Assembly: GCA_023382655.1 (NCBI GenBank)
Contig: JAHDWK010000014.1
Coordinates: forward strand, 118,822-182,821
Direction of reading: 5' to 3'
From: Anaerolineae bacterium
GTDB lineage: Bacteria > Chloroflexota > Anaerolineae > Promineifilales > Promineifilaceae
Length of the DNA: 64,000 nucleotides
Shown: positions 52,613 through 59,763 of the stretch, piece by piece
Layout of the letters: the number at the start of each line of letters is the position of its first letter
How positions within the stretch are numbered: the first letter of the stretch is position 1
The notes under the pieces: generated by a model
What the model saw: the letters and a program-made list of their open reading frames with translations, nothing else
Database searches by the model: none
Told to the model about the DNA's origin: nothing
Position numbers and translations under genes: made by a program

Positions 52613-53386
52613 ATGGCAACCATGACCCATCCGCAGAAATTATTGCAACGGCTGGATGACATTGGCCGGTTGCTGGCCGGCACAGACGGGGTGGTGGCGC
52701 TCATTGGTTTGGGATCAGCGGGCAGCGAAACCGCGCGCCTGGATGATTTCTCCGACCTGGACTTTTTTGTGATCGTGCAGGCCGGGTACAAACAGGCGTT
52801 TATTGAGGATTTAGGTTGGTTAACGGCCGTACACCCCATTACCTACCAATTTCTGAACACGGCCGATGGCTACAAATTGCTCTTTGCTGATGACATCTTT
52901 TGCGAGTTTGCCATTTTTGAACCGGCGGAACTGGCGCATATCCCTTTTACCGCGGCGCGGATCATCTGGCAGACAGATACGTTTGACGCCTCCCTGGTGC
53001 AGCCAAAACAGCCGCCGGTTACAGCGCGTGACGCCGATTGGTTGGTGGGGGAAGCCATTACCAATTTGTATGTGGGCTTATGCCGTTACCGGCGTGGCGA
53101 AAAGTTGTCGGCGGCGCGTTTTGTGCAGGGGTATGCCGTAGACCGGGTGTTGGAATTGGCGGCGTTGGTGGAAGAGGAACAACCTGCTTTTCGGGATGTA
53201 TTTGGCGCGGAACGCCGTTTTGAGCAGCGATTTCCGGACACGGCCGTTTCCTTGCCCCACTTTGTGCCCGGTTATGACCATACCCCACAGGCGGCGCTGG
53301 CGCTCTTACACTTTCTGGAAACCCACTTCACTGTCAGCCCGGCCATGAAAAACCTAATTGTTTCCCTTGCCTATCGGCAGACCTGA
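52613..53386 (+). CDS. Nucleotidyltransferase-fold protein
   Basis: The start is set at ATG 52613; a GTG at 52592 would overlap the phosphoesterase gene. The motif GSAGSETARLDDFSDLDFFV (about 37-56) is the pol-beta-type nucleotidyltransferase signature G-S-x-G...D-x-D, as in aminoglycoside and lincosamide nucleotidyltransferases. The C-terminal helical domain (about 140-250) resembles those enzymes. The gene follows the phosphoesterase after 13 bp. The substrate is unknown. Confidence 0.78.
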   Translation: MATMTHPQKLLQRLDDIGRLLAGTDGVVALIGLGSAGSETARLDDFSDLDFFVIVQAGYKQAFIEDLGWLTAVHPITYQFLNTADGYKLLFADDIFCEFAIFEPAELAHIPFTAARIIWQTDTFDASLVQPKQPPVTARDADWLVGEAITNLYVGLCRYRRGEKLSAARFVQGYAVDRVLELAALVEEEQPAFRDVFGAERRFEQRFPDTAVSLPHFVPGYDHTPQAALALLHFLETHFTVSPAMKNLIVSLAYRQT

Positions 53387-53412
53387 CAGGTTTCGGAAAA
53401 CCGGTCAGGTCT
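53379..53412. terminator. Hairpin after nucleotidyltransferase gene
   Basis: AGACCTGACAGGTTT (53379-53393) is mirrored by AAAACCGGTCAGGTCT (53397-53412). It overlaps the stop codon and lacks a long U-run. Confidence 0.6.
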
Positions 53413-53513
53413 GGTGAATGCCCACCCACATGCCATGAAAATCCACAGACTGCGCAGGTGGTTGGTTATCCGTGATATTTGTGAAATCTGTAGATCATTT
53501 TCCAGGAGATAGT

Positions 53514-54446
53514 ATGCGACTATTTGTAACGGGGGCGACGGGTTTTGCCGGGGGACATCTGGTGGAGATGCTGTTGGCCGAGGGGCATACAGTGACGGCG
53601 TTGGTTCATGCGGCGACCAGCCGGCATGAATTGGCGGCGGGTGTAAAGGCTGTCGCTGGTGATTTGCTCGACGAGATGGCGGTGTTGACGGCCGTAGCCG
53701 AGGCGCAACCGGACATCATCTATCACCTGGCAGGGCAGGCGTACCCGGCCCGTTCCTGGCAAATGCCAGGGCAGACGATTGCGGTGAACACAGTAGGCAC
53801 GGCCAACGTGCTGCACGCGGCGGTGCGTTGGGGAGCGGCGCGGGTGGTGGTGGTCACCAGCGCGGATATGTATGGCCCCATTAACCTGGAAATGTTGCCA
53901 ATCACAGAACAGACGCCGCCGCAGCCACGCCATCCGTATGGGGTGAGTAAACTGGCGGCGGCGCAGCTTGTGCCGATTTATTGGGAGCGGTTTGGGCTGG
54001 AGGTGGTGGAAGCACGGCCGTTTAACCATTTGGGGCCGGGGCAAGGGCTGGGGTTTGTGGCCCCGGATTTTGCCAGCCAGATAGCGGCCATTAAACGTGG
54101 TAAGCGGGAAAACAAACTACTCGTGGGCAATTTGGAAGCGCTGCGTGATTTTACCGATGTGCGGGATGTGGTGCGGGCTTATATGGCGCTGGCGGAGCGA
54201 GGCGTAGCCGGGGAAACGTATTTGATTGCCTCAGGTCGCCCCATTCCCATCCAACAAATTTTGACGACGCTGATTGAATTAGCGGAGATTGATGTGGAAA
54301 TTGAACAAGACGCAGCCCGGTTACGGCCGTCAGATACACCTTGCCTGTATGCCAGTTATGCCAAACTGGAACGGCAAACGGGCTGGCAGCCGCAAATTTC
54401 ACTGCGCCAGTCGTTGGCGGATGTGTTGGCGGAGTGGATGGCGTGA
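53514..54446 (+). CDS. GDP-6-deoxy-4-keto-mannose reductase-like
   Basis: The start at 53514 (MRLFVTGATGFAGGHLVEML) follows CCAGGAGA. It has the NAD(P) motif GATGFAG, the Tyr-Lys pair in HPYGVSKLAA and ARPFNHLGPGQ and DFTDVRDVVRAY, the pattern of Rmd, which makes GDP-D-rhamnose from the 4-keto-6-deoxy-mannose sugar. Exact substrate is inferred. It probably supports surface glycan synthesis with the epimerase at 48.3 kb. Confidence 0.88.
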   Translation: MRLFVTGATGFAGGHLVEMLLAEGHTVTALVHAATSRHELAAGVKAVAGDLLDEMAVLTAVAEAQPDIIYHLAGQAYPARSWQMPGQTIAVNTVGTANVLHAAVRWGAARVVVVTSADMYGPINLEMLPITEQTPPQPRHPYGVSKLAAAQLVPIYWERFGLEVVEARPFNHLGPGQGLGFVAPDFASQIAAIKRGKRENKLLVGNLEALRDFTDVRDVVRAYMALAERGVAGETYLIASGRPIPIQQILTTLIELAEIDVEIEQDAARLRPSDTPCLYASYAKLERQTGWQPQISLRQSLADVLAEWMA

Positions 54447-54506
54447 ACCGTGATCCGTAATCCGTGAACCGTAACGGATTACGGGCTACGGATTACGGAT
54501 TACGGG
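54443..54506. repeat. Mirrored word-repeat hairpin (CCGTAATC / GATTACGG words)
   Basis: Left-arm words such as GTGAACCGT and GATCCGTAATCC (54443-54473) face ACGGATTACGG words (54473-54506). It overlaps the rmd-like stop and ends just before tlyA. The words match 30094-30172. Confidence 0.8.
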
Positions 54507-54511
54507 AAAGA

Positions 54512-55321
54512 ATGGCGCAGAAAAAAGTACGCCTGGATAAGCTGATATGGGAGCGGGGGCTGGTGGAAAGCCGGTCAAAGGCGCAAGGGGTGATCCTGGC
54601 GGGTGAGGTGTTGGTGAATGGGGTGCGGGTGGACAAACCGGGCACGGCCGTATCGCCTGACGTTATCATTGAAGTAAAAACGCCATTGCCTTATGTGAGC
54701 CGAGGTGGGCTGAAACTGGCGGGGGCATTAGCGGCGTTTGGGGTGGCGGTGGATGGCGAACCCGGAGCGGCTTCGGGCCTCATCTGCGCCGATGTAGGTG
54801 CGTGTACCGGCGGTTTTACCGATGTGCTGCTGCAAAATGGGGCGGCGCGGGTGTATGCCATTGATGTGGGCTACGGGCAGCTTGATTGGAAGCTGCGTCA
54901 GGATGCGCGGGTGGTAGTGCTGGAACGTACCAATGCCCGTTATCTGGAAAGCCTGCCAGAGCCGGTCAGTTTTGTGTGCATTGATGTGTCGTTTATCTCC
55001 TTGAAGCTGATATTACCGGCGGTACAGAAGTGGCTGACGGCCGACGGCGACATTATCGCCCTGGTGAAGCCGCAATTTGAGGCGGGACCGGCGCAGGTGG
55101 GCAAGGGGGGTATTGTGCGGGACACGGCCGTACATCAAGCCGTCTTGTTAGATTTGCTTGCGTGGGTGGGGTCACACGGGTTAGCCGCCTGCGGCCTGAT
55201 GCGCTCCCCGGTAACGGGATCAGATGGCAATGTGGAGTTTTTACTCTGGCTGCGCCAGGGAGAAGGGGGTTCGGTGGGCGAAGAGATGGTGCAGGCTGTG
55301 GTTGAAGCTTCAGGCCAGTAA
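54512..55321 (+). CDS. tlyA: TlyA family rRNA methyltransferase
   Basis: The start MAQKKVRLDK at 54512 is preferred; a longer in-frame start lies in the hairpin. The N-terminal S4 domain (RLDKLIWERGLVESRSKAQG) precedes an FtsJ-type SAM fold (CADVGACTGGFTDVLLQNGA) and DVSFISLKLILPAV. TlyA 2'-O-methylates 16S and, in some species, 23S rRNA, and affects capreomycin sensitivity. Its last 12 bp overlap the response regulator on the other strand. Confidence 0.93.
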   Translation: MAQKKVRLDKLIWERGLVESRSKAQGVILAGEVLVNGVRVDKPGTAVSPDVIIEVKTPLPYVSRGGLKLAGALAAFGVAVDGEPGAASGLICADVGACTGGFTDVLLQNGAARVYAIDVGYGQLDWKLRQDARVVVLERTNARYLESLPEPVSFVCIDVSFISLKLILPAVQKWLTADGDIIALVKPQFEAGPAQVGKGGIVRDTAVHQAVLLDLLAWVGSHGLAACGLMRSPVTGSDGNVEFLLWLRQGEGGSVGEEMVQAVVEASGQ

Positions 55322-55717
55322 TTTTTGCACCTGGTCTAGAAATTTATCAATGCTGAAGGGTTTGCCGAGGAAGGTGACGGGGCGCTGGTCGTCTAGCTGG
55401 GACAGCACTTCGTCGGCGGCGTAGCCGGAGGAGATCATCACGGGAATGTTGGGGTTGAGCTGGCGGATTTTGCGGAGGGTGTCACGGCCGTCTTGCCGGG
55501 GCAGGCGCCAGTCTAATATGATCATCTCAATATCATTCTGGTAGGTGCGGTATAGTTCTTCCCCTTCCACGCCGTCATAAGCCAGCAGCACCCGCAAACC
55601 GGTGTCGCTGAGGATTTCTTTGATGGCGGCGCTGACATACCGATCATTTTCGATGAGCAGTACCGCACCGGCGGCGGGAGTGTCACTGTTTAAGCTTGAA
55701 GACGATAAAGAATTCAT
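55310..55717 (-). CDS. Single-domain response regulator
   Basis: The 135-residue protein holds one receiver domain (VLLIENDRYVSAAIKEIL, the phospho-acceptor in IILDWRLPRQDG, SSGYA and the Lys in FLGKPFSIDKFL). It has no output domain. It may serve one of the orphan histidine kinases. It lies downstream of the TTTGGACT repeats at 55972-56010. Confidence 0.9.
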   Translation of the reverse strand: MNSLSSSSLNSDTPAAGAVLLIENDRYVSAAIKEILSDTGLRVLLAYDGVEGEELYRTYQNDIEMIILDWRLPRQDGRDTLRKIRQLNPNIPVMISSGYAADEVLSQLDDQRPVTFLGKPFSIDKFLDQVQKLLA

Positions 55718-55780
55718 ACTATCAAGTAACCATATCTGTGTATTGACGGCCGTTGCTGGAGAAAGGGGTAGTTTTGATTG

Positions 55781-55814
55781 AGAAGCAACTGGTCAATCCC
55801 CACCAGTTGCTTCT
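55781..55814. repeat. Inverted repeat in the gap before the response regulator
   Basis: AGAAGCAACTGG (55781-55792) and CCAGTTGCTTCT (55803-55814) form a perfect 12-bp stem with a 10-nt loop. No U-run follows it on either strand. Apart from this and the direct repeats at 55972 the 55718-56092 gap holds only a doubtful 46-codon frame (about 55793-55933, minus). Confidence 0.6.
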
Positions 55815-55971
55815 GAAAAAAGAACCATCACATATTCAAAATAGCATAAAGATGAATACGTGAAGGTGGCTCCTCCATACCCGGCAGCTTCCCATTGACC
55901 CAGAGGTAGTAAGGTAAGTTTTTTGAACCACATGCATACAAATAGATGGTAACACAACAGCGACAAAAACC

Positions 55972-56010
55972 AGTCCAAACTTAGTCCAAAGGAGTCCAAA
56001 GCAGTCCAAA
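55972..56010 (-). promoter_or_regulatory. Four TTTGGACT direct repeats, 10-11 bp period
   Basis: On the plus strand AGTCCAAA is seen at 55972, 55983, 55993 and 56003, so the minus strand carries four TTTGGACT units with spacing of 11, 10 and 10 bp. The same word in the same period occurs at 58791-58830. This spacing puts all units on one DNA face, as with SARP-type activator sites. The target on the minus strand would be the response regulator (start 55717) or a small frame before it. Confidence 0.65.
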
Positions 56011-56092
56011 ACAGGCGTTCGTGGCAGGCGCCTCAGTGCGCTCAGTGGCGCTAAATTGCCTGCTGCAAACTCATTTAGGAGAGGATGTGGTG

Positions 56093-57262
56093 TTAAATTT
56101 TGGCCTGCAAAGCTGCCAGTAGTGCCTGTATTTGGGGGGCAGGGGGGAGGGTTTGTAGACGGGCATATGCTTGTTGGCGGAACTGGCGGGCGACGGCCGT
56201 GTCTCCTTGCGCCTCATATATATCAGCCAGGTTATCCATTGCATTGGCCCACTGATAGATGTTTTGCAACTGTCCCTGGATGGCAATTGCTTTTTGCAGC
56301 ATCTCCTCGGCCGTTTCCAGTTCACCCATACGAGTATAAACCACGCCCAAATTGTTATAGAGATAAGCCATTTCTACCGGGTCCTGTATGGTGGATTGTA
56401 GCTTGAGTGCTTCTTGCCAATGTTGTTCTGCCTCCGGCAAATTGTGTATATTAAAAGCAATGCCCCCTAAATTATTTCTTAGTTTAGCCAATGTCTGGAT
56501 GTCACCTCTTTGGATTAAGTCATCAGCCAGTTGGGGAAATGTCTCATTGATTTCATCCCATTTTTCTAACCTTCCCAAACAGGTAAGAATGTTGACAAGC
56601 GCTCGGGTATTCCAGACAACATATTGCGGTTGATTGGTCAACTCATACACCACTTTGGCGGCCTGCCATGCCATCTGCCATTCGCGTCGTTGCATATGAA
56701 TAGCAGAGAGGTTAAGTATGACTTTGGCGCGGGCAATGTCATCTTGACTTTCTTCGGCGATGGTTAAAGCTGTCTGGCAAATGTCTATCCCATCTTCTCC
56801 TAATGTTGTCAATACCAGCGCCAGACTGGAAAGGGAAATAGCGTATTCGGGCATGAGGGATTCTTGTTTGTAGAGGGCGACGGCCTGACGCCAACTTGTT
56901 TCGGCTTTTTTGAAATCCCCTTGGGCGCGATGGACATTGCCGATCATGTCTAGCAGGGTGGCTTCTTCATATTTTTTTTGCAATGACTGACTGATATGGT
57001 GTGCTTTTTGGAGATAGGTGAGCCAACGTTCCCAATCGGCATAACCAACGGCATAGGTGTGAAGGATGTGAATGAGTTGATAGGCCAGATCAAAGTTGGC
57101 CGGGGAATCTAATGTGTATTCAATGGCCCGGAGCAGATTGTCGTATTCTTGCAGCACTAATTGATCGGGATGGGGGGCTGATTTTAGCGTGTTTAGCCAG
57201 CGTTCGGCGTTGATAATTCCCTGGCGCTGTTGGATTTGCTGCCATTTGGACAGAGAAGTCAT
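56093..57262 (-). CDS. Tetratricopeptide-repeat protein, partner of the HTH-NB-ARC protein
   Basis: The 389-residue protein is made of about eight TPR-type helical pairs (LLDMIGNVHRAQGDFKKAET, MAYLYNNLGVVYTRMGELET, AMDNLADIYEAQGDTAVARQ). It starts 8 bp after the NB-ARC gene. In AfsR/MalT-type STAND regulators the TPRs are in the same chain as the NB-ARC; here the sensor part is a separate protein. TPRs of RRNPP regulators bind short peptides, which fits the secreted peptide gene upstream. The gene itself has almost no octamers beyond one near its 3' end. Confidence 0.85.
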   Translation of the reverse strand: MTSLSKWQQIQQRQGIINAERWLNTLKSAPHPDQLVLQEYDNLLRAIEYTLDSPANFDLAYQLIHILHTYAVGYADWERWLTYLQKAHHISQSLQKKYEEATLLDMIGNVHRAQGDFKKAETSWRQAVALYKQESLMPEYAISLSSLALVLTTLGEDGIDICQTALTIAEESQDDIARAKVILNLSAIHMQRREWQMAWQAAKVVYELTNQPQYVVWNTRALVNILTCLGRLEKWDEINETFPQLADDLIQRGDIQTLAKLRNNLGGIAFNIHNLPEAEQHWQEALKLQSTIQDPVEMAYLYNNLGVVYTRMGELETAEEMLQKAIAIQGQLQNIYQWANAMDNLADIYEAQGDTAVARQFRQQAYARLQTLPPAPQIQALLAALQAKI

Positions 57263-57269
57263 TTCTTTG

Positions 57270-58709
57270 TCATGATTGTTCTATCATTTGCAGGAGGAAC
57301 ATTTCTGTCAGTCGGTGCAAACTATAGCGTCTATCAAATATTGAACCGCGCAAATCTACCAGCGATAAGAGAACCAACTCTTCTACGGCTCGTTCTACCG
57401 ATGAAGGGGATAGACCGGCGACTTCGATGAGGTGGTCTAGTGTAAAGCCGCTGTCACCGGCATGGGTGAGGGCGATGAGAGTGGTCTGGCTCGTTTCGTC
57501 TAAGGAGTCCCAGGCTTCCTGGTAAATGTAATCAAAGAGGCCAATGCCGGATTCGTTTTGTCCGGTGGTGAGGCGTGCCAAGACACGGGGCAGCGAATGA
57601 TAACGAAGCTGCCCAATGACGAGTTTGATGGCCAAGGGATTACCGCCCACAACCTGGTAAATTTGGTGTAGTTCTTCATCTGAGGCTTTTTCGAGGTCGG
57701 TGAAGCCGGTGCGTTTGGCTTCCTGGCGGATGAGTTGGTACACGGCCGTTTCCCCTAGTTCTATTAGAGAATAGGAAAATACCCCTGTTTGGTCGAGCAG
57801 GCGCAGCCGTGAGGTGATAAGAAATTTGCTGGGGTTCTGCCATTTTTTTAGTTCGGGGATGAGGGCGGCATAATCGGCAACTGTTTCCAGGTTGTCTATG
57901 ATGATCAGGCAAGGACTTTCTTGCAGGTAATGGCGAACGAGACGTTGTTTGTGCAGTTGGGAACCGTTGAAACTTTGGGGCAGATCAAAGCGGGTGGTGA
58001 GTTCATCCATGAGCATGGGGAAGGTGAGCGCGGGACGGCCGGAATCTATTTGTAACCGGCCTCGTGTGGAGAGGTGGGTTTGTTTGGCTGTGACCCAGGC
58101 CACTTCATCAAAGCGCACGGTGGTGATGGCTTGCCGCGCCAGATAGTCGGCCAGGGCTGATTTGCCTAATCCGCCCAATCCATCAATACAGAGGATGAAG
58201 GGTTCACTTTCCGCTAACAGGGCGTTGGCTAATATCTGGTAACTTTGTTCAATACCGACAAGTGCGGTGTAGGTGGGTGGTTCCAGGCGCGTCATCATTT
58301 GCTCTTGCCAATCCAGACGCGCTTCCTTCTCCAGTTCAATCATGATTTCGGTTAAATGGGTGATGGCGTGTTTTTGCCGGTAGAAGTAGCTGGAACGGGA
58401 TATGTTCATGCTGTTGCAGATGACCAGTATGTCTTGCCGGTGTTCAAATCGCTGGCGCAACAGCTCTTCGCTTTGGGGGTGGTTTGTGCGTAGTTTGTCC
58501 AGGGCCAGGCTGAGGATGGCGCGGTTTTGGGCTGCTGCACCGGTTTCGGCCAGGGTGCCATAGAGAGCTTGTTCGCTGCGTATATGTAAGCCGAGCCGCA
58601 AGTGAGCCAGGGGCCACACGGCCGTTTCCCCTTCGTGCCATAGTTGGAGGGCTGCCTGGGTTTGCTCTTCGTTGACTATTTGGGTTTCGGTTATTTCCTG
58701 CTCTGTCAT
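57270..58709 (-). CDS. HTH-NB-ARC STAND ATPase
   Basis: The 479-residue protein has an N-terminal helical part; about residues 80-125 (RFEHRQDILVICNSMNISRS, SYFYRQKHA) look like a sigma-4-type HTH. The NB-ARC ATPase follows, with P-loop DGLGGLGKSALADYL (176-190), Walker B CLIIIDNLETV (about 268-278), RxTSR-type SRLRLL and the GGNPLAIKL motif. A winged helix (about 400-470) ends the chain. The TPR sensor is supplied by the next gene. It probably activates transcription when a signal is bound, with the divergent peptide promoter as first target. Confidence 0.88.
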   Translation of the reverse strand: MTEQEITETQIVNEEQTQAALQLWHEGETAVWPLAHLRLGLHIRSEQALYGTLAETGAAAQNRAILSLALDKLRTNHPQSEELLRQRFEHRQDILVICNSMNISRSSYFYRQKHAITHLTEIMIELEKEARLDWQEQMMTRLEPPTYTALVGIEQSYQILANALLAESEPFILCIDGLGGLGKSALADYLARQAITTVRFDEVAWVTAKQTHLSTRGRLQIDSGRPALTFPMLMDELTTRFDLPQSFNGSQLHKQRLVRHYLQESPCLIIIDNLETVADYAALIPELKKWQNPSKFLITSRLRLLDQTGVFSYSLIELGETAVYQLIRQEAKRTGFTDLEKASDEELHQIYQVVGGNPLAIKLVIGQLRYHSLPRVLARLTTGQNESGIGLFDYIYQEAWDSLDETSQTTLIALTHAGDSGFTLDHLIEVAGLSPSSVERAVEELVLLSLVDLRGSIFDRRYSLHRLTEMFLLQMIEQS

Positions 58710-58790
58710 ACTTCTTTTCGCTTTTACTGTGCCCGGCGTTTGTTTGAGCGCGTTGAGCTGTAGTTTTTATTCTGCCTAGTTTACCACTTG

Positions 58791-58855
58791 TTTGGACTGG
58801 GTTTGTACCCAGTTTGCACTAAGTTAGGACGCATTTCAAGTGCCAATTGTATAGG
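58791..58855 (+). promoter_or_regulatory. Four 11-bp direct repeats (TTTGNACT) and a -10-like element before the small peptide gene
   Basis: Units start at 58791, 58802, 58813 and 58824, an exact 11-bp period, with consensus TTTGNACT. The first three also form the palindrome ACTGGGTTTGTACCCAGT (58796-58813). A -10-like TATAGG lies at 58850-58855, 16 bp after the last unit, so an activator bound here would touch RNA polymerase. The arrangement is that of SARP-type activator sites. The same word recurs at 55972-56010. Confidence 0.7.
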
Positions 58856-58932
58856 CTTAGGCACATGGGATGCGCGCTCCACGAAAAAAACAGAATAAGC
58901 AAATTTTGATGAAGATGAAGAGGGATAAAAAA

Positions 58933-59097
58933 ATGACAACAAAAATTAAATTGACGGTGATGGAAGTGGTTTTGGTGGTGGTGATGGCGATGAGTTTGTT
59001 AACGGCCGTCCAGTTGAATACGGGTTCTGCTGCGGCTGGTTCTTATTTGCCTGATGTGGCGGGTGATATCTGCTCGTCAGAATGCAGCACTGGTTAA
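58933..59097 (+). CDS. Small secreted peptide precursor (54 residues, two Cys near the C-terminus)
   Basis: The start ATG 58933 has AGAGGG 8 nt upstream; in-frame ATGs at 58870, 58909 and 58915 give longer, more basic forms. The peptide has a charged start (MTTKIKLTV), a hydrophobic core (EVVLVVVMAMSLLTAV) and small residues near 31-36 (GSAAAG) suited to signal peptidase. The remaining tail of about 18 residues (SYLPDVAGDICSSECSTG) has two Cys as CxxxC. It diverges from an HTH-NB-ARC/TPR pair and has repeats in its promoter. It may be a pheromone, a RiPP precursor or a small structural protein; homologues were not recognised. Confidence 0.6.
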   Translation: MTTKIKLTVMEVVLVVVMAMSLLTAVQLNTGSAAAGSYLPDVAGDICSSECSTG

Positions 59098-59171
59098 TTT
59101 GTTGAACTATCACTAGAGATAAGCAATAGCCGTTCACCTTGTGAGGGGTTAGCAGCACGAGGATTGGTGTC

Positions 59172-59648
59172 ATGTCTGCACGGATTCGAAATGAAAAAAA
59201 GGCCAAAACCAAGAGTTTTATTTTGATCGGCGATGGGTTTGATGAGTTTGAGGTAGTCTATCTTATCCACAAATTTCGTCAGGCCGGATTATCAATTAAA
59301 AGTGTGAGTTTGTTTAATAAACTGGTGTACAGCCGTCAGGGTGTGGGCATTAAAGCGGACTGCGCCCTGGCGGAACGCCCTTTTGATAATGTAGCGGAAG
59401 ATTGTTTATTGATTTTGCCTACTGGGGGCCGGAATGGGGAGGCGTTGCGGCAAGATGCCCGTGTCCGGCCTTTGTTGCAACTGGTAAGGGAGCGTCACGG
59501 CCGTGTCGCGGTCACCGATGGCAAAAGCAATCTGGCGCATGATATTGGTCAGGTGTTCACATCTTCACCTTCTCTCATTCAGCCAGGGGAACAACCGTTG
59601 GAGCTTTTTGTGGCGGCATTGACCGGCCACGCCATGTTTACCAGTTAA
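59172..59648 (+). CDS. DJ-1/PfpI-fold protein lacking the nucleophilic cysteine
   Basis: The 158-residue protein has the flavodoxin-like fold of the DJ-1/PfpI family (ILIGDGFDEFEVVYLIHKF, LLILPTGGRNGEALRQDARV, LLQLVRERHGRVAVTDGKSN). Where the family has its nucleophile elbow (A-x-C-x-G) this protein reads AVTDGKS, so the cysteine is missing. The acidic residue of the first strand is present. It is therefore probably not a protease or glyoxalase and may bind a ligand. It lies 75 bp behind the small peptide gene and may share its transcript. Confidence 0.75.
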   Translation: MSARIRNEKKAKTKSFILIGDGFDEFEVVYLIHKFRQAGLSIKSVSLFNKLVYSRQGVGIKADCALAERPFDNVAEDCLLILPTGGRNGEALRQDARVRPLLQLVRERHGRVAVTDGKSNLAHDIGQVFTSSPSLIQPGEQPLELFVAALTGHAMFTS

Positions 59649-59684
59649 AAACGTCTATTTACGTTTTGATATTGGGAGGAAATA

Positions 59685-59719
59685 TAAACCTGATAGATGG
59701 CTGCCATCTATCAGGTTTA
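59685..59719. terminator. Strong hairpin after the DJ-1-like gene
   Basis: TAAACCTGATAGATGG (59685-59700) is mirrored exactly by CCATCTATCAGGTTTA (59704-59719) with a 3-nt loop. A T-rich stretch follows (TTAACTTTATT). It would close the peptide/DJ-1-like transcript. Confidence 0.7.
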
Positions 59720-59763
59720 TTAACTTTATTGCGGCGAGGTGCAGGAGCAAGGAAAATGAGCGC

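Noticed and set aside
55793..55999. 68-codon minus-strand frame (or 46 codons from an inner ATG)
   Set aside because: No clear ribosome binding site and it runs into an inverted repeat; kept only as a possible target of the nearby direct repeats.
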